This document shows positions 18,387 through 27,056 of a stretch of DNA of 64,000 nucleotides, piece after piece. The notes under the pieces are model-generated. The model did not search any database and had not been told where the DNA came from. It saw only the letters and a program-made list of their open reading frames with translations. Made by a program: the position numbers and the translations under genes. The stretch's first letter is position 1. Each line of letters starts with the position of its first letter. The DNA comes from Hyphomicrobiales bacterium (lineage in GTDB: Bacteria > Pseudomonadota > Alphaproteobacteria > Rhizobiales > NORP267). The stretch lies in the NCBI GenBank assembly GCA_030688605.1, contig JAUYJB010000066.1, positions 1-64,000 of the forward strand. The letters are read 5' to 3'.

Positions 18387-18410
18387 ATAATGCTCTGAAC
18401 AGCACATTAT
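18387..18410. promoter_or_regulatory. Candidate operator palindrome upstream of tupB
   Basis: ATAATG at 18387-18392 and CATTAT at 18405-18410 form an imperfect 24-base dyad (ATAATGCTCTG / CAGCACATTAT), 18 bases before the tupB ATG. Position and symmetry fit an oxyanion-responsive repressor site. The HTH/binding-protein-like regulator at 23859-24752 is the natural candidate. Confidence 0.5.
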
Positions 18411-18428
18411 GCAGCAGAGACGGAAATT

Positions 18429-19136
18429 ATGCAGGATTTTGCAGGAGCGTTCAGCCTCGCCTTCGATCTGTTGACGACCGGCGATCCGGAGCTGACCGAG
18501 ATTGTCCGGCTCTCGCTGCGGGTTTCCCTGTCGGCGGTCGCGTTTGCCTGCCTGGTTGGCCTGCCGCTCGGCGCGCTCATCGCCGTCGCCCGCTTTCCCG
18601 GCCGCTTCATCGCCGTCGCCCTGTTCAACACGCTGATGGGGCTGCCGCCGGTGGTGGTCGGGCTCCTGGTCTACATGGCCTTGTCAAACGCCGGCCCGCT
18701 CGGCGTCCTCAAGCTGCTCTACACGCCGGGCGCCATGATCGTCGCGCAGGCCGTGCTGGTCACCCCGATCATCGTCGCACTGGCGCGGCAGGTGATCGAG
18801 GATTTGCACAATGAGTATGCCGAGCAGTTCCGCTCCCTGGTGGTGCCGTGGGGGAAGACCGTCGCGGCCCTTCTGTGGGATGCCCGCTATTCGCTCTTGA
18901 CCGTGGCGCTCGCCGGCTTCGGCCGGGCCATCGCCGAGGTCGGCGCGGTGATCATCGTCGGCGGCAACATCGCCCACGTCACCCGAGTGATGACGACGGC
19001 GATCGCGCTGGAGACCTCCAAGGGCGACCTGGCGCTGGCGCTGGCGCTCGGCATGGTGCTGCTCCTCATCGCCATGGCGGTCAACGCCGCGGCGATGGCG
19101 CTGAAGGCGACGGCGGCAAGGCTCGCCTATGTTTGA
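18429..19136 (+). CDS. tupB: Tungstate ABC transporter permease TupB
   Basis: This 235-residue permease of the ModB/TupB type has five to six helices and a binding-protein-dependent transport (EAA-like) loop at GFGRAIAEVGAVIIVGGN. It should form the membrane channel for tungstate, needed for tungstoenzymes such as some formate dehydrogenases. It overlaps the ATPase gene by eight bases (19129-19136). A candidate operator lies just upstream. Assignment to tungstate rather than molybdate rests on the TupA-type binding protein downstream (20828-21658). Confidence 0.9.
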   Translation: MQDFAGAFSLAFDLLTTGDPELTEIVRLSLRVSLSAVAFACLVGLPLGALIAVARFPGRFIAVALFNTLMGLPPVVVGLLVYMALSNAGPLGVLKLLYTPGAMIVAQAVLVTPIIVALARQVIEDLHNEYAEQFRSLVVPWGKTVAALLWDARYSLLTVALAGFGRAIAEVGAVIIVGGNIAHVTRVMTTAIALETSKGDLALALALGMVLLLIAMAVNAAAMALKATAARLAYV

Positions 19137-19902
19137 TCCCGCCGCCACGTCCGCCGCGAAACCCGCGAACGCGGCGCAAACGATTGCACGCGGCGACCTC
19201 CTGCCGCTCGCCGTCAGCGATCTTGCCTTCGAGGCCGGGGGAAAACGCATCATCGATTGTCTCGACCTGACGCTTGCCAGCAACGCCGTCACCGTGCTGC
19301 TGGGGCCGAACGGGGCGGGAAAGAGCGTGCTGCTGCGCCTGCTGCACGGGCTTCTCAAGCCGACAAGCGGCACCATTCTGTGGGGCGGCAAGCCGCCCTC
19401 CGACGCGCTGCGCCTGCGCCAGGCGCTCGTCTTTCAGCGGCCGGTGCTGCTGCGCCGCTCGGTCGCCGCCAATATCCGTTTCGCCCTCGGCCTGCGCCCG
19501 TTTTCCGACCGCGAGGAGCGGCTTGCCCGCGCGCTGGAGCTTGCCGGCCTCGCCGAGCTTGCCCGTCAGCCCGCCCGCGTGCTCTCCGGCGGCGAGCAGC
19601 AGCGCCTGGCGCTTGCCCGCGCGCTGGCGCTCGACCCCGAGGTGCTGCTGCTCGACGAGCCGACCGTCAGCCTCGACCCGGCCTCCGTGCAGGCCATCGA
19701 GGAGCTGATCGGCACCGCGCGGCGCGCCGGCATCATGGTCGTTCTGGTCACCCACGAACTCGCCCAGGCGCGGCGCATGGCCGACCAGGTGATGTTTCTC
19801 AACCGCGGGCGGATGACCGAGCTTTCGCCCGCCGCCCGGTTTTTCGACAACCCCGCCTCCAAGGAAGGACGCGCCTATCTGGAGGGCCGGATCCTGCTGT
19901 GA
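19129..19902 (+). CDS. tupC: Tungstate ABC transporter ATP-binding protein TupC
   Basis: This 257-residue ABC ATPase has Walker A GPNGAGKS, signature LSGGEQQRLALARAL, Walker B VLLLDEPTVSLD and switch His VTHELAQ. It energises TupB. It begins inside the end of tupB, so the two are translationally coupled. It lacks the C-terminal TOBE/MOP oxyanion domain of ModC, which fits TupC. Immediately after its stop lies a 13-bp perfect hairpin (19933-19962), and the rest of the operon (tupA) resumes only after an inserted gene. Confidence 0.92.
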   Translation: MFDPAATSAAKPANAAQTIARGDLLPLAVSDLAFEAGGKRIIDCLDLTLASNAVTVLLGPNGAGKSVLLRLLHGLLKPTSGTILWGGKPPSDALRLRQALVFQRPVLLRRSVAANIRFALGLRPFSDREERLARALELAGLAELARQPARVLSGGEQQRLALARALALDPEVLLLDEPTVSLDPASVQAIEELIGTARRAGIMVVLVTHELAQARRMADQVMFLNRGRMTELSPAARFFDNPASKEGRAYLEGRILL

Positions 19903-19932
19903 GCGAACGGGCTCGGCTCCGTCTGCATGTCT

Positions 19933-20070
19933 CCTGGACCCCGGCGAAAGCCGGGGTCCAGGGGCGACACACCCAAGCCCGTCGAAATGCCCTGGATTTC
20001 GGCCTGTGCCGGAATGACGGTTATTCGGAAGTGCGCACGGAGCTGCGCAGCATTGCGGACACCACGGCGT
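19933..20070. repeat. Dispersed hairpin repeat after tupC
   Basis: Bases 19933-19945 and 19950-19962 form a perfect 13-bp stem around GAAA, core GGACCCCGGC. This is a repeat type widespread in alphaproteobacterial intergenic DNA. It continues with a GTGCCGGAATGACGG unit near 20006-20022. It separates tupC from the HEPN-like gene. Confidence 0.65.
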
Positions 20071-20121
20071 CCCCATCTAGGACGCGAGCCGCTAACTGCG
20101 CCCACTTGGGAGACAATGCAA

Positions 20122-20745
20122 ATGGCTGACGTTCCGGAGCCGAAGATGTTCGCCGCTCATCATAAAAATCTGCCGCCGAATTTTCCCACCCATCGGCATA
20201 GTGCCGAGTTCTGGGAAGCCTTGGGGCGTACCGTTGCTACGTTCGGGTTTCTTGAACAAATGTTGGGAAAAGCCGTATTTTCTTTCACGGCAACACGACG
20301 CATTCCTGACGACGAAATAGAAGCGGAATATGAAAGGTGGCTGCCGACCTTGAAAAGGGCGCTGAGTGATCCGCTTGGCGGCCTGATCAAGTCCTACTGC
20401 AAAGCAGTGCGCGCGAATAGTAACGCGACTATAACTGAAGCCGACCTTGATGACCTCCTCAACGATCTTCGTAAGGTGTCTACCTATCGAAATGTTCTCT
20501 GCCACGGCTCCTGGAGCATTCCAGACGCCCAAGGGAGGTCTATTCCGTTCTTCGTTGATAAGAATATCAGAAAGTTTGATACGCCGATTGATGTTGCATT
20601 CCTTCAACGGTTGCAGGGGCATGTTGCCGAATTGACATGTGACGTAATCAACACCGTGACACATATGGGCTGGCAGTTTCCTGGTTCAGGCGGTCCTGGT
20701 ACGCCTATCTTCCAGTCTCAGCACGGGAATGCCCGGGAGGGCTAG
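20122..20745 (+). CDS. HEPN-like hypothetical protein inserted in the tup operon
   Basis: From ATG 20122 (GGGAG nine bases upstream) the 207-residue cytoplasmic protein is mostly helical. It contains R123-NVLC-H128 followed by GSW, an R-X4-H motif as in HEPN RNases. Other conserved families share the pattern RN-L-HG, so the assignment is tentative. Base composition is clearly more A/T-rich than the flanking tup genes, and it lies between tupC and tupA where no such gene is expected. Both points suggest acquisition by transfer. No antitoxin-like partner (MNT or other) is adjacent. Function is unknown; a nuclease or toxin role is only a hypothesis. Confidence 0.7.
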   Translation: MADVPEPKMFAAHHKNLPPNFPTHRHSAEFWEALGRTVATFGFLEQMLGKAVFSFTATRRIPDDEIEAEYERWLPTLKRALSDPLGGLIKSYCKAVRANSNATITEADLDDLLNDLRKVSTYRNVLCHGSWSIPDAQGRSIPFFVDKNIRKFDTPIDVAFLQRLQGHVAELTCDVINTVTHMGWQFPGSGGPGTPIFQSQHGNAREG

Positions 20746-20827
20746 GCGACTCATCGTGGCACGGCACCACGGAGTTGGGTTTGCCACTTGGCGTCATTGC
20801 CGCAAAGGGAAAGAAGGGAGCAAACGC

Positions 20828-21658
20828 ATGTTGAGACGAACCTTTCTGGGCCTGGCGCTGACCGGCGTCGCGCTTGCCGCCGACATCGGCGTGTCGCGGG
20901 CGGCCGACAGGTTCATCATCGTGCAGTCGACCACCTCGACGCAGAATTCGGGCCTGTTCGACCATCTGCTGCCGATCTTCACGGACAAGACGGGAATCGA
21001 GGTGCGCGTCGTCGCCGTCGGCACCGGCCAGGCGATCAAGAACGCGGCAAACGGCGACGGCGACGTGCTGCTGGTCCACGCCAAGCCGGCGGAAGAGAAA
21101 TTCGTCGCCGACGGCTGGGGCGTCAAGCGATTCGACGTGATGTACAACGATTTCGTCGTCGTCGGACCGGCCGCGGACCCGGCCGGCGTTGCCGGCATGA
21201 ACGATGCCGTGGCGGCCTTGAAGAAGATTGCCGAAGCCAAGGCCCCGTTCGCCTCCAGGGGCGACGATTCCGGCACCCACAAGGCCGAGCTTGCCCTGTG
21301 GAAGGAGGCTGGCGTCGACGTCAAGGCGGCGAGCGGCGGCTGGTACCGCGAGACCGGCTCCGGCATGGGGGCGACGCTGAACACCGGCGTCGGCATGGGC
21401 GCCTATGCGCTCGCCGACCGCGCCACCTGGGGCGCGTTCAAGAACAAGGGCGACTTCAAGGTCGCGGTCGAGGGCGACCCGAAGCTGTTCAACCAGTATG
21501 GCGTCATTCTGGTCGACAAGGCGAAGCACGCGAGCGTCAAGGCCGACCTCGGCCAGCAATTCATCGACTGGCTCATCGGCCCGGAAGGCCAGGCGGCCAT
21601 CGCCGGCTTCAAGGTCGACGGCGAGCAGCTCTTCTTCCCCAACGCCAAGACGATGTGA
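20828..21658 (+). CDS. tupA: Tungstate-binding periplasmic protein TupA
   Basis: The 276-residue precursor starts at ATG 20828 with AAGAAGGGAG upstream. Its signal peptide is MLRRTFLGLALTGVALAADI-like. The mature N terminus carries the TupA hallmark TTSTQNSGL, which binds the oxyanion, together with AVGTGQAIKNAANGDGD and RGDDSGTHKAE. It delivers tungstate to TupBC. The gene is separated from tupC by about 920 bases containing a hairpin repeat and a HEPN-like gene, so it may need its own promoter. Confidence 0.95.
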   Translation: MLRRTFLGLALTGVALAADIGVSRAADRFIIVQSTTSTQNSGLFDHLLPIFTDKTGIEVRVVAVGTGQAIKNAANGDGDVLLVHAKPAEEKFVADGWGVKRFDVMYNDFVVVGPAADPAGVAGMNDAVAALKKIAEAKAPFASRGDDSGTHKAELALWKEAGVDVKAASGGWYRETGSGMGATLNTGVGMGAYALADRATWGAFKNKGDFKVAVEGDPKLFNQYGVILVDKAKHASVKADLGQQFIDWLIGPEGQAAIAGFKVDGEQLFFPNAKTM

Positions 21659-21833
21659 GGGGGAAGGGGGCCTCACGGGCATGCTCGCCTCGCGAGTGTC
21701 CTCTTCGGGGGCGGCCTTTCGGCCGGCGCCGCATCCTTTGATCCCCGTCGCGCTGACGGCCGTACATCATTACCCCGGATGTCATCCGGGCCACGGCCGC
21801 TGATTTTCGTCGGCCATCCTGAGCTGCGACCGT

Positions 21834-22802
21834 CTACGTCGCTTTGATGCCGGTAAGCGATATGATGCGGTGGCGGAAGTCTTGAAATTCCGCCCCTCTG
21901 CCGGAGGTGATATCGGAAATCCGGTAGAAGCGATTCGTTGACGGGCTTTCTTGTTTCGCCATGTTCATGTCGATCTTGTCGACGTTGACCACGGTCCAGC
22001 ACTCGACGTAACCCGCCGCTCGTGCCTTCTGGTGACTTTTTTCCGCCTCGCCGATTCGATTGTGAATGTTGGAAAAGTCGGAACCACCTTTCACTTCGAT
22101 AGCGATTTTCTCACTGTAACTGCCCTCAGCCATTTCCTCGCGGATGATAATGTCCGGGTCAGGCGCGAACTCGACCAGAACGACTCGGCCGGCTGCGTTC
22201 TTGATTTTGATCCGGTTCGGGCGGGCATTCGTTACGGCGCTCTTGACAATTTCATGAATCGCATCAAAGACCTTCACGATGCCCAAAGTTCCCTTTTTGA
22301 CGTTTGCTCCACCGCGAAGCTGCGGACCAAGCGTCAGCAAGGTCAAGTCGTCCAAGAGCGCACCGCTAACGCGGCTCGCGCCGAGTCCTTTCAGCAGAGT
22401 TGCTCCGGCGCGGGCCATCGCGTGACAAAGATCGGGTAGCAGCTTTGCATTGGCCGTGGACAGGGTGCCTTTCATCTCCATCGGCTGGAACCGCGAAACG
22501 CCCGTCTCTGGCGTGTAAAATTCCTTCCGACTGTACCCGTACAGCAAGCGATAATAGCCAAGTAGACGCGTGTTCGCGGTCAGCACAGGCGGAACGGCAA
22601 ACATAAGCTCGCCGCGCAATCCATGACTCGCCAGCATCGCCAAGCTGGCCTTGGGAACGAACACGGCAAGGCTCTTGTCGAGTTCAGCGATATCGAGTGT
22701 CTTGACGGTGGCACTGAGCGCATCTTGCAGATATTGAGTCCGAATTCCGGCGAGCGCGACGGAGAAGTCGATTTGCAATTCCGGGTCCGGAATTTTGAGC
22801 AT
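21834..22802 (-). CDS. XcyI-family type II restriction endonuclease (CCCGGG)
   Basis: This 322-residue protein matches the XcyI/Cfr9I family of CCCGGG endonucleases from its first residues (MLKIPDPELQIDFSVALAGI) through LGYYRLLYGYSRKEFY. A PD-(E)xK-type site is visible as DPDIII ... IAIEVKGGSDF. By family it should cut double-stranded DNA at CCCGGG. It overlaps the stop of the methyltransferase gene by one base (TAATG), so the two are co-transcribed. Both are less G+C-rich than the surrounding genes, in keeping with transfer. They lie between tupA and its presumed regulator. Confidence 0.88.
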   Translation of the reverse strand: MLKIPDPELQIDFSVALAGIRTQYLQDALSATVKTLDIAELDKSLAVFVPKASLAMLASHGLRGELMFAVPPVLTANTRLLGYYRLLYGYSRKEFYTPETGVSRFQPMEMKGTLSTANAKLLPDLCHAMARAGATLLKGLGASRVSGALLDDLTLLTLGPQLRGGANVKKGTLGIVKVFDAIHEIVKSAVTNARPNRIKIKNAAGRVVLVEFAPDPDIIIREEMAEGSYSEKIAIEVKGGSDFSNIHNRIGEAEKSHQKARAAGYVECWTVVNVDKIDMNMAKQESPSTNRFYRISDITSGRGAEFQDFRHRIISLTGIKAT

Positions 22803-23671
22803 TACGCCGCGATTCTCACTATCGCCCTTTCGTCAGTCTCCAACCGTTCGGCCGCAAGCTCGACATATTCGCGGTGCAATTCGATTCCCACGTACCGACG
22901 GCGTAGCTGCTGCGCCACGACTCCCACCGTGCCCGAGCCAAAGAAAGGATCAAGGACGTAATCGCCCCGCCGTGTCGATGCCTCAATGCAAGGTTCAATG
23001 AGCGCCGGAGGGAAGGTGGCAAAGTGCGCACCAGGAAACGGTTGCGTGTTGATGCTCCACACCGTTCGCCGGTTTCGTCTACCGTGGCCGTTTTCTTCCA
23101 TAATCGACTCGCGGTCGTAGTAGTACCGTTCGGCCTTCGTGAACATGAAAAGATATTCATGCGCGCGCGTCGGACGGTCCTTGACGCTTTCCGGTGTAAC
23201 GTTCGGCTTGTGCCAGATGATATCCGCTCGCAGATACCAACCGTCATTCTGTAGTGCGAACGCCAGCCGCCATGGAATACCCAACAGGTCTTTGGGCTTC
23301 AATCCATCCGGTGTATCGGGCCGCACGGACATAGCCCGAGCAGGGTTCTTTCTGTCTGGCGCACGCCACCCGCGATTGCCGCTGGTATACCCGTCGCCGA
23401 TATTGAGCCAGAAAACGCCGTCCTTTCTCAGGATCCGCCGGGCTTCCGTGAAAATAGATTGAAGGCAATTGATATACTGCGGCAACGCGGGCTCGAGGCC
23501 GATTTGATGCGGGAAAGCGTAATCTCGGAGTCCCCAATAGGGTGGAGACGTAATGATGCATTGCACGCTCTCATCCGGCAGCCGTTGCAGGACCGCGAGT
23601 GCGTCGCCCTCGAAGATCACCGAATCAGAAAATCGGATTACTTCTGGTTTGTCGACCTTTTGAGTTTTCAT
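22802..23671 (-). CDS. DNA methyltransferase of the XcyI-type system (N4-cytosine type)
   Basis: The 289-residue beta-class methyltransferase has catalytic motif IV near the N terminus (TSPPYWGLRDY) and the AdoMet motif I near the C terminus (DPFFGSGTVG). TSPPY is typical of N4-cytosine enzymes such as M.XcyI and M.Cfr9I, which protect CCCGGG. It protects host DNA from the endonuclease encoded just after it. A start near 23671 is the first ATG; the strong match begins at VIRFSDSVIFEGDAL. No control (C) protein gene is visible. Confidence 0.92.
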   Translation of the reverse strand: MKTQKVDKPEVIRFSDSVIFEGDALAVLQRLPDESVQCIITSPPYWGLRDYAFPHQIGLEPALPQYINCLQSIFTEARRILRKDGVFWLNIGDGYTSGNRGWRAPDRKNPARAMSVRPDTPDGLKPKDLLGIPWRLAFALQNDGWYLRADIIWHKPNVTPESVKDRPTRAHEYLFMFTKAERYYYDRESIMEENGHGRRNRRTVWSINTQPFPGAHFATFPPALIEPCIEASTRRGDYVLDPFFGSGTVGVVAQQLRRRYVGIELHREYVELAAERLETDERAIVRIAA

Positions 23672-23858
23672 CGCCCCAGGAATGCCCCTGACAACATTTC
23701 GTATTTTGATTTGGACCTTTTACAATATCCAGCGGAAGGTGTTCAGACGCGACTCGGGCGCCGTTTGCAGTAACACCCCGACGACGTTGCGAACATACCA
23801 AGAACGCGAGATTCACGCAAACGCTGTTGCACCTCCGGCGGAATGGCGGAAATCCCCC

Positions 23859-24752
23859 CTACCCGCCGTTGAAATGCACGGTGCCGAAGCCGGCAAGGTC
23901 GTAGCCGCCGAGCTCCTTAGCCTTGGCGGCGAAGGCCTCCGTGCGGCAGAAGGACATGAGCCGCTGCATCTCCGGCTCGAACCAGGCGCGCCGGTCGACC
24001 AATAGGTCGAAGCGCTCATAGGCGATCGAGACGAATCCGAGCCGGTACTGCCTGGCGAGCGCGCGCAGGCCGAAGGCGGCCTCCGCCTTGCCCTGCTGGA
24101 CGGCGAGCGCGGCGTCGGCTTCGGAGCGCGCCGGCGCCGTCAGCTCCACCGCGTCCGCCGCGAGCCCCGCCTTGGCGAGCAGACGGTCGAAGAGCTGCTG
24201 GCTGCCGGCCTCCGCCTGGCGCGGCACGACGCGCCTGCCCGCAAGGTCGGCAAGCTCCAGGATCGTGCTGTCCTGCGCCAGGATCAGGCCGCGCCCGCGC
24301 CAGGCCCATTCGACGAGCGCCACCGGCTCGCCGGCGAAGCGGGCGCGGACGGTCTTAACGTTCCACGTCTCGGCGCCGCCCTCATGCACCTCGTGGACGT
24401 GCAGACCCGTCGCCACGCCCTCGCCGCGGGCAAAGCGCTCAAGGCCGTCGGCGCTCGAATCGAAGAAGCTCGCAAGGCCGGCGCGGGATTGGCGCAGGGC
24501 CCAGTCCAAGAGCGGGTCGTGGCTGCCGAGAAAGACGTTGGGGCGCCGGGCCGCGGGCCGCGGCTCGAACCCGGTGGCGTGGCTCGCAAGCCAGGCGTCG
24601 ACCGCGCGCCGTGGAAACAGGAGCTTGCCCATGGCGCGGCTGCACGGGATCTCGCCGGAGGCCGCCAGGTCGTAGACCTTGCGCTGCTTGATCCGCAACA
24701 GCTCGGCGAGCTCCCTGGTGGTCAGGAACTCCGATTTCAGGTCTTCGGCCAC
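23859..24752 (-). CDS. HTH regulator with binding-protein-like oxyanion domain
   Basis: The 297-residue protein has an excisionase/MerR-like HTH at residues 8-57 (LTTRELAELLRIKQRKVYDLA ... FPRRAVDAWLA). A periplasmic-binding-protein-like domain (COG1910 type) without signal peptide follows, so it is cytoplasmic. Such fusions accompany molybdate/tungstate transporters and probably sense the oxyanion to regulate them. Here it is the most likely controller of tupBC-tupA. It lies just beyond the inserted restriction-modification pair, on the opposite strand from the transporter. Sensing of tungstate itself is inferred from context. Confidence 0.85.
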   Translation of the reverse strand: MAEDLKSEFLTTRELAELLRIKQRKVYDLAASGEIPCSRAMGKLLFPRRAVDAWLASHATGFEPRPAARRPNVFLGSHDPLLDWALRQSRAGLASFFDSSADGLERFARGEGVATGLHVHEVHEGGAETWNVKTVRARFAGEPVALVEWAWRGRGLILAQDSTILELADLAGRRVVPRQAEAGSQQLFDRLLAKAGLAADAVELTAPARSEADAALAVQQGKAEAAFGLRALARQYRLGFVSIAYERFDLLVDRRAWFEPEMQRLMSFCRTEAFAAKAKELGGYDLAGFGTVHFNGG

Positions 24753-25132
24753 GGATTATCCATTTCCGCCAATGCTTCGAAAGTCAGCATGGCCAGAATA
24801 GGCCATGCGCCTGCAAGTTGCGCGGCGCTTCTTCGCCAATGCCGCCGCTGGAGCACTCGGCCCGACAAGGCACAGCCCCCTTGTTCCTTGCGCCGCCGCG
24901 CGCAACAGGGTGAGGGCAAATGTCGCAGGCCAGATGTTGATTTAGATCAACTTCGCGTGGGTTGGCGCCCGATAGCTTTTTTGCACCCTTCGACCTCCCA
25001 ATGACAGAGAATTTCAGGGCATCCGCAGTGCAAGTTCGTGAGTTAAGAACTTTCCCAGCGACGGATCGGCGCAGGGGAAGCTAGCCAAGACGTGAGCGAA
25101 ATTGGCCGCCCCGATCCGAGAAACCGGAAGTC
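24753..25132. other. Regulatory intergenic region before the hexaheme operon
   Basis: About 380 bases between divergent genes. The only clear signal is the perfect FNR/FixK-type box at 24937-24950. No supportable open frame is present. Confidence 0.6.
24937..24950. promoter_or_regulatory. FNR/FixK box upstream of the hexaheme-FeS-NrfD operon
   Basis: TTGATTTAGATCAA is a perfect TTGAT-N4-ATCAA site, 182 bases before the ATG at 25133. It implies oxygen-responsive, probably anaerobic, activation of the rightward operon. Confidence 0.8.
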
Positions 25133-26170
25133 ATGCCGCGACACATCGTTCGACTCATCCTGCTCCTGGTCGCCGCCGCCGCCCTGGGGTATGCGGCGAT
25201 AGCGTTTCTCACCGTCGATTCGTTCTACCAATACGGTCACTACCGGGGCGACTCCGTCGCGGAGATCGCCTCGGACAAGCCGAAATATCAAGGCACCGCC
25301 TATTGCCAGTCATGCCACGCCGAGCAATCCGCGGCATGGTCCGAAGGCGCCCACAACCGCACCGACGCCGGAAAGGCCGTCATATGCGAGACCTGCCACG
25401 GCCCTGCCGGCGGGCGCGACGGCGAGGAAATGCTCGCGCATGTGTCGACCGGCCCGGTTCATCCGGACGATCTGAAGCTCGCCGTCCCGAGCGACACGAG
25501 AGAGCTGTGCACGCTTTGCCATGAGAAGATGCCGGCGAGGCCGGCCGAGCAGCCGCAGATCGTGGTCGCCGAGCATGCCGGAGAGCAGCAGTGCGCGGTC
25601 TGCCATGATCCGCATTCGCCATTGCTCAACCTGGTTTCGACCACACCGATGGCGCAGGCGGGCGATGCGGCGGCGGGCGCGGCCAAGGCTGCCGATTGCA
25701 TCGGCTGTCACGGCGCCGAGGGGGTGAGCGTGGGCCTTCCCGGACCGACGCTGGCCGGGCAGAAGGCGGCCTATCTGGTCGAGTCCTTCAAGGCTTACAA
25801 GACGGGCGCCCGCGCCGAGCCGATGATGAGCGCCTTCGCGCAAATGGCCAGCGATGAGGATGCCGCAAACCTCGCCGCCTACTATTCAGGCTTGACGTGC
25901 GAAAGCACTCTGACGGCGGATGCGCAGGCGGCTTCCCCCGGCCGCGCGGAGGCCGCCCCATGCGTCGCCTGCCACGGCGCCGATGGCGTCAGTCCCAATC
26001 CCGCCTGGCCGAACCTGGTCGGGCTTTCGAAGGATCACCTCGTCACCGCGCTGAACGCCTACAGAGACGGCGGCCGAAAGAACGCCATGATGGCCGGGAC
26101 CGTGCGCAAGTTGAGCGACGCGGATATCGAAAACGTGGCCGCCTATTACGCCGGCGCCAGTTGCAGGTGA
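25133..26170 (+). CDS. Membrane-anchored hexaheme cytochrome c
   Basis: The 345-residue protein has an N-terminal membrane anchor (residues 5-26) and six CXXCH motifs. The first four (CQSCH, CETCH, CTLCH, CAVCH) lie in a multiheme domain. The last two (CIGCH, CVACH) each begin a class I cytochrome c module with PxLAGQ/PNLVG, Y...AYKTG/RDGG and a distal Met (PMMS, AMMAG). It should act in the periplasm as electron exchanger for the Fe-S and NrfD subunits encoded 37 and 885 bases further on. The three genes form an operon behind a FixK-type box. The fusion of a multiheme head with two c553/c4-like modules is unusual. Confidence 0.9.
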   Translation: MPRHIVRLILLLVAAAALGYAAIAFLTVDSFYQYGHYRGDSVAEIASDKPKYQGTAYCQSCHAEQSAAWSEGAHNRTDAGKAVICETCHGPAGGRDGEEMLAHVSTGPVHPDDLKLAVPSDTRELCTLCHEKMPARPAEQPQIVVAEHAGEQQCAVCHDPHSPLLNLVSTTPMAQAGDAAAGAAKAADCIGCHGAEGVSVGLPGPTLAGQKAAYLVESFKAYKTGARAEPMMSAFAQMASDEDAANLAAYYSGLTCESTLTADAQAASPGRAEAAPCVACHGADGVSPNPAWPNLVGLSKDHLVTALNAYRDGGRKNAMMAGTVRKLSDADIENVAAYYAGASCR

Positions 26171-26207
26171 GACGGCGCGGTAGCGAAGCGAGCCAGGAGC
26201 CCCGCAC

Positions 26208-27056
26208 ATGGAAGAAAAGGAACAACTCGAGAAGCGCGAAAAAGAGCGTCGCGAATTTCTCGGTTGGCTCGGAAGCGCCCTTGCCTGCGGCGCCGCGGCG
26301 GTGGCGGCGGGCACCGTCCTGCCCGAAGCGATGGCCGCCACCGAGGAAGCGGCACAGGCCACCCCACCGGCCATTCCGGGCTATGACTGGACCAAGCATC
26401 GCTGGGCGTTCGGAGTCGATGCCGAAAAATGCATCGGCTGCCTGCGCTGCGTCGAGGCGTGCAAGCTGGAAAACGACGTTCCGCACAACGCCCACCAGTT
26501 CCGCACCTGGGTGGAGCGCTACGTCTATCTCGAGGGGGACGAGCGCGCGCGCATCGACAGTCAGCAGGACCCGGTCAACATCGCCGCTTCCGGATCGGAA
26601 GAACATTTCCGCTTCGCCGACCGCTATCGGGACGAGAAGGTCGAGAAGGCCTTTTTCGTGCCGAAGCTGTGCAATCAGTGCGCGGAGCCGGCGTGCGTGC
26701 AGGTGTGCCCGGTCGGCGCCACCTACAAGGCCGCGGACGGCGTGGTGCTGATCGACCACGACTATTGCATCGGCTGCCGATACTGCGTGCAGGCCTGCCC
26801 CTACGGCGCACGCCTTTTCAACGAGGAGGCGGGCGTTTCGGACAAGTGCACCTGGTGCTATCACCGCATCACCAAGGGCTTGCAGCCCGCCTGCGTCGAG
26901 GTGTGCCCGGTCGGCGCACGCATCTTCGGCGACCTCAACGACCAGCAGAGCGACATTAGCCGGTTCATTCGCGAAAACCGCGTCGACGTGCTCAGGCCAG
27001 AGACCGGCAACGGGCCGAATGTCTTCTATGTCGGTATCGACAAGGAGGTGCTGTAG
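26208..27056 (+). CDS. TAT-exported four-cluster ferredoxin subunit (NrfC/PsrB type)
   Basis: The 282-residue protein has a twin-arginine signal (RREFLGWLG then a hydrophobic stretch to about residue 45). Four cysteine clusters follow: CIGCLRCVEACK, CNQCAEPACVQVCP, CIGCRYCVQACP and CTWCY...CVEVCP, as in NrfC, PsrB and DmsB-type subunits carrying four [4Fe-4S] centres. It sits in the periplasm between the cytochrome and the NrfD subunit. No molybdopterin catalytic subunit is encoded next to it, so it looks like part of a quinone-cytochrome redox complex rather than a classical molybdoenzyme. Its stop TAG overlaps the GTG start of the NrfD gene. Confidence 0.92.
   Translation: MEEKEQLEKREKERREFLGWLGSALACGAAAVAAGTVLPEAMAATEEAAQATPPAIPGYDWTKHRWAFGVDAEKCIGCLRCVEACKLENDVPHNAHQFRTWVERYVYLEGDERARIDSQQDPVNIAASGSEEHFRFADRYRDEKVEKAFFVPKLCNQCAEPACVQVCPVGATYKAADGVVLIDHDYCIGCRYCVQACPYGARLFNEEAGVSDKCTWCYHRITKGLQPACVEVCPVGARIFGDLNDQQSDISRFIRENRVDVLRPETGNGPNVFYVGIDKEVL

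Noticed and set aside
24961-24985. Sigma-54-like TTGGCGC...TTTTTTGC upstream of the hexaheme operon
   Set aside because: GG and GC are not 10 bases apart, so it does not fit the -24/-12 element.
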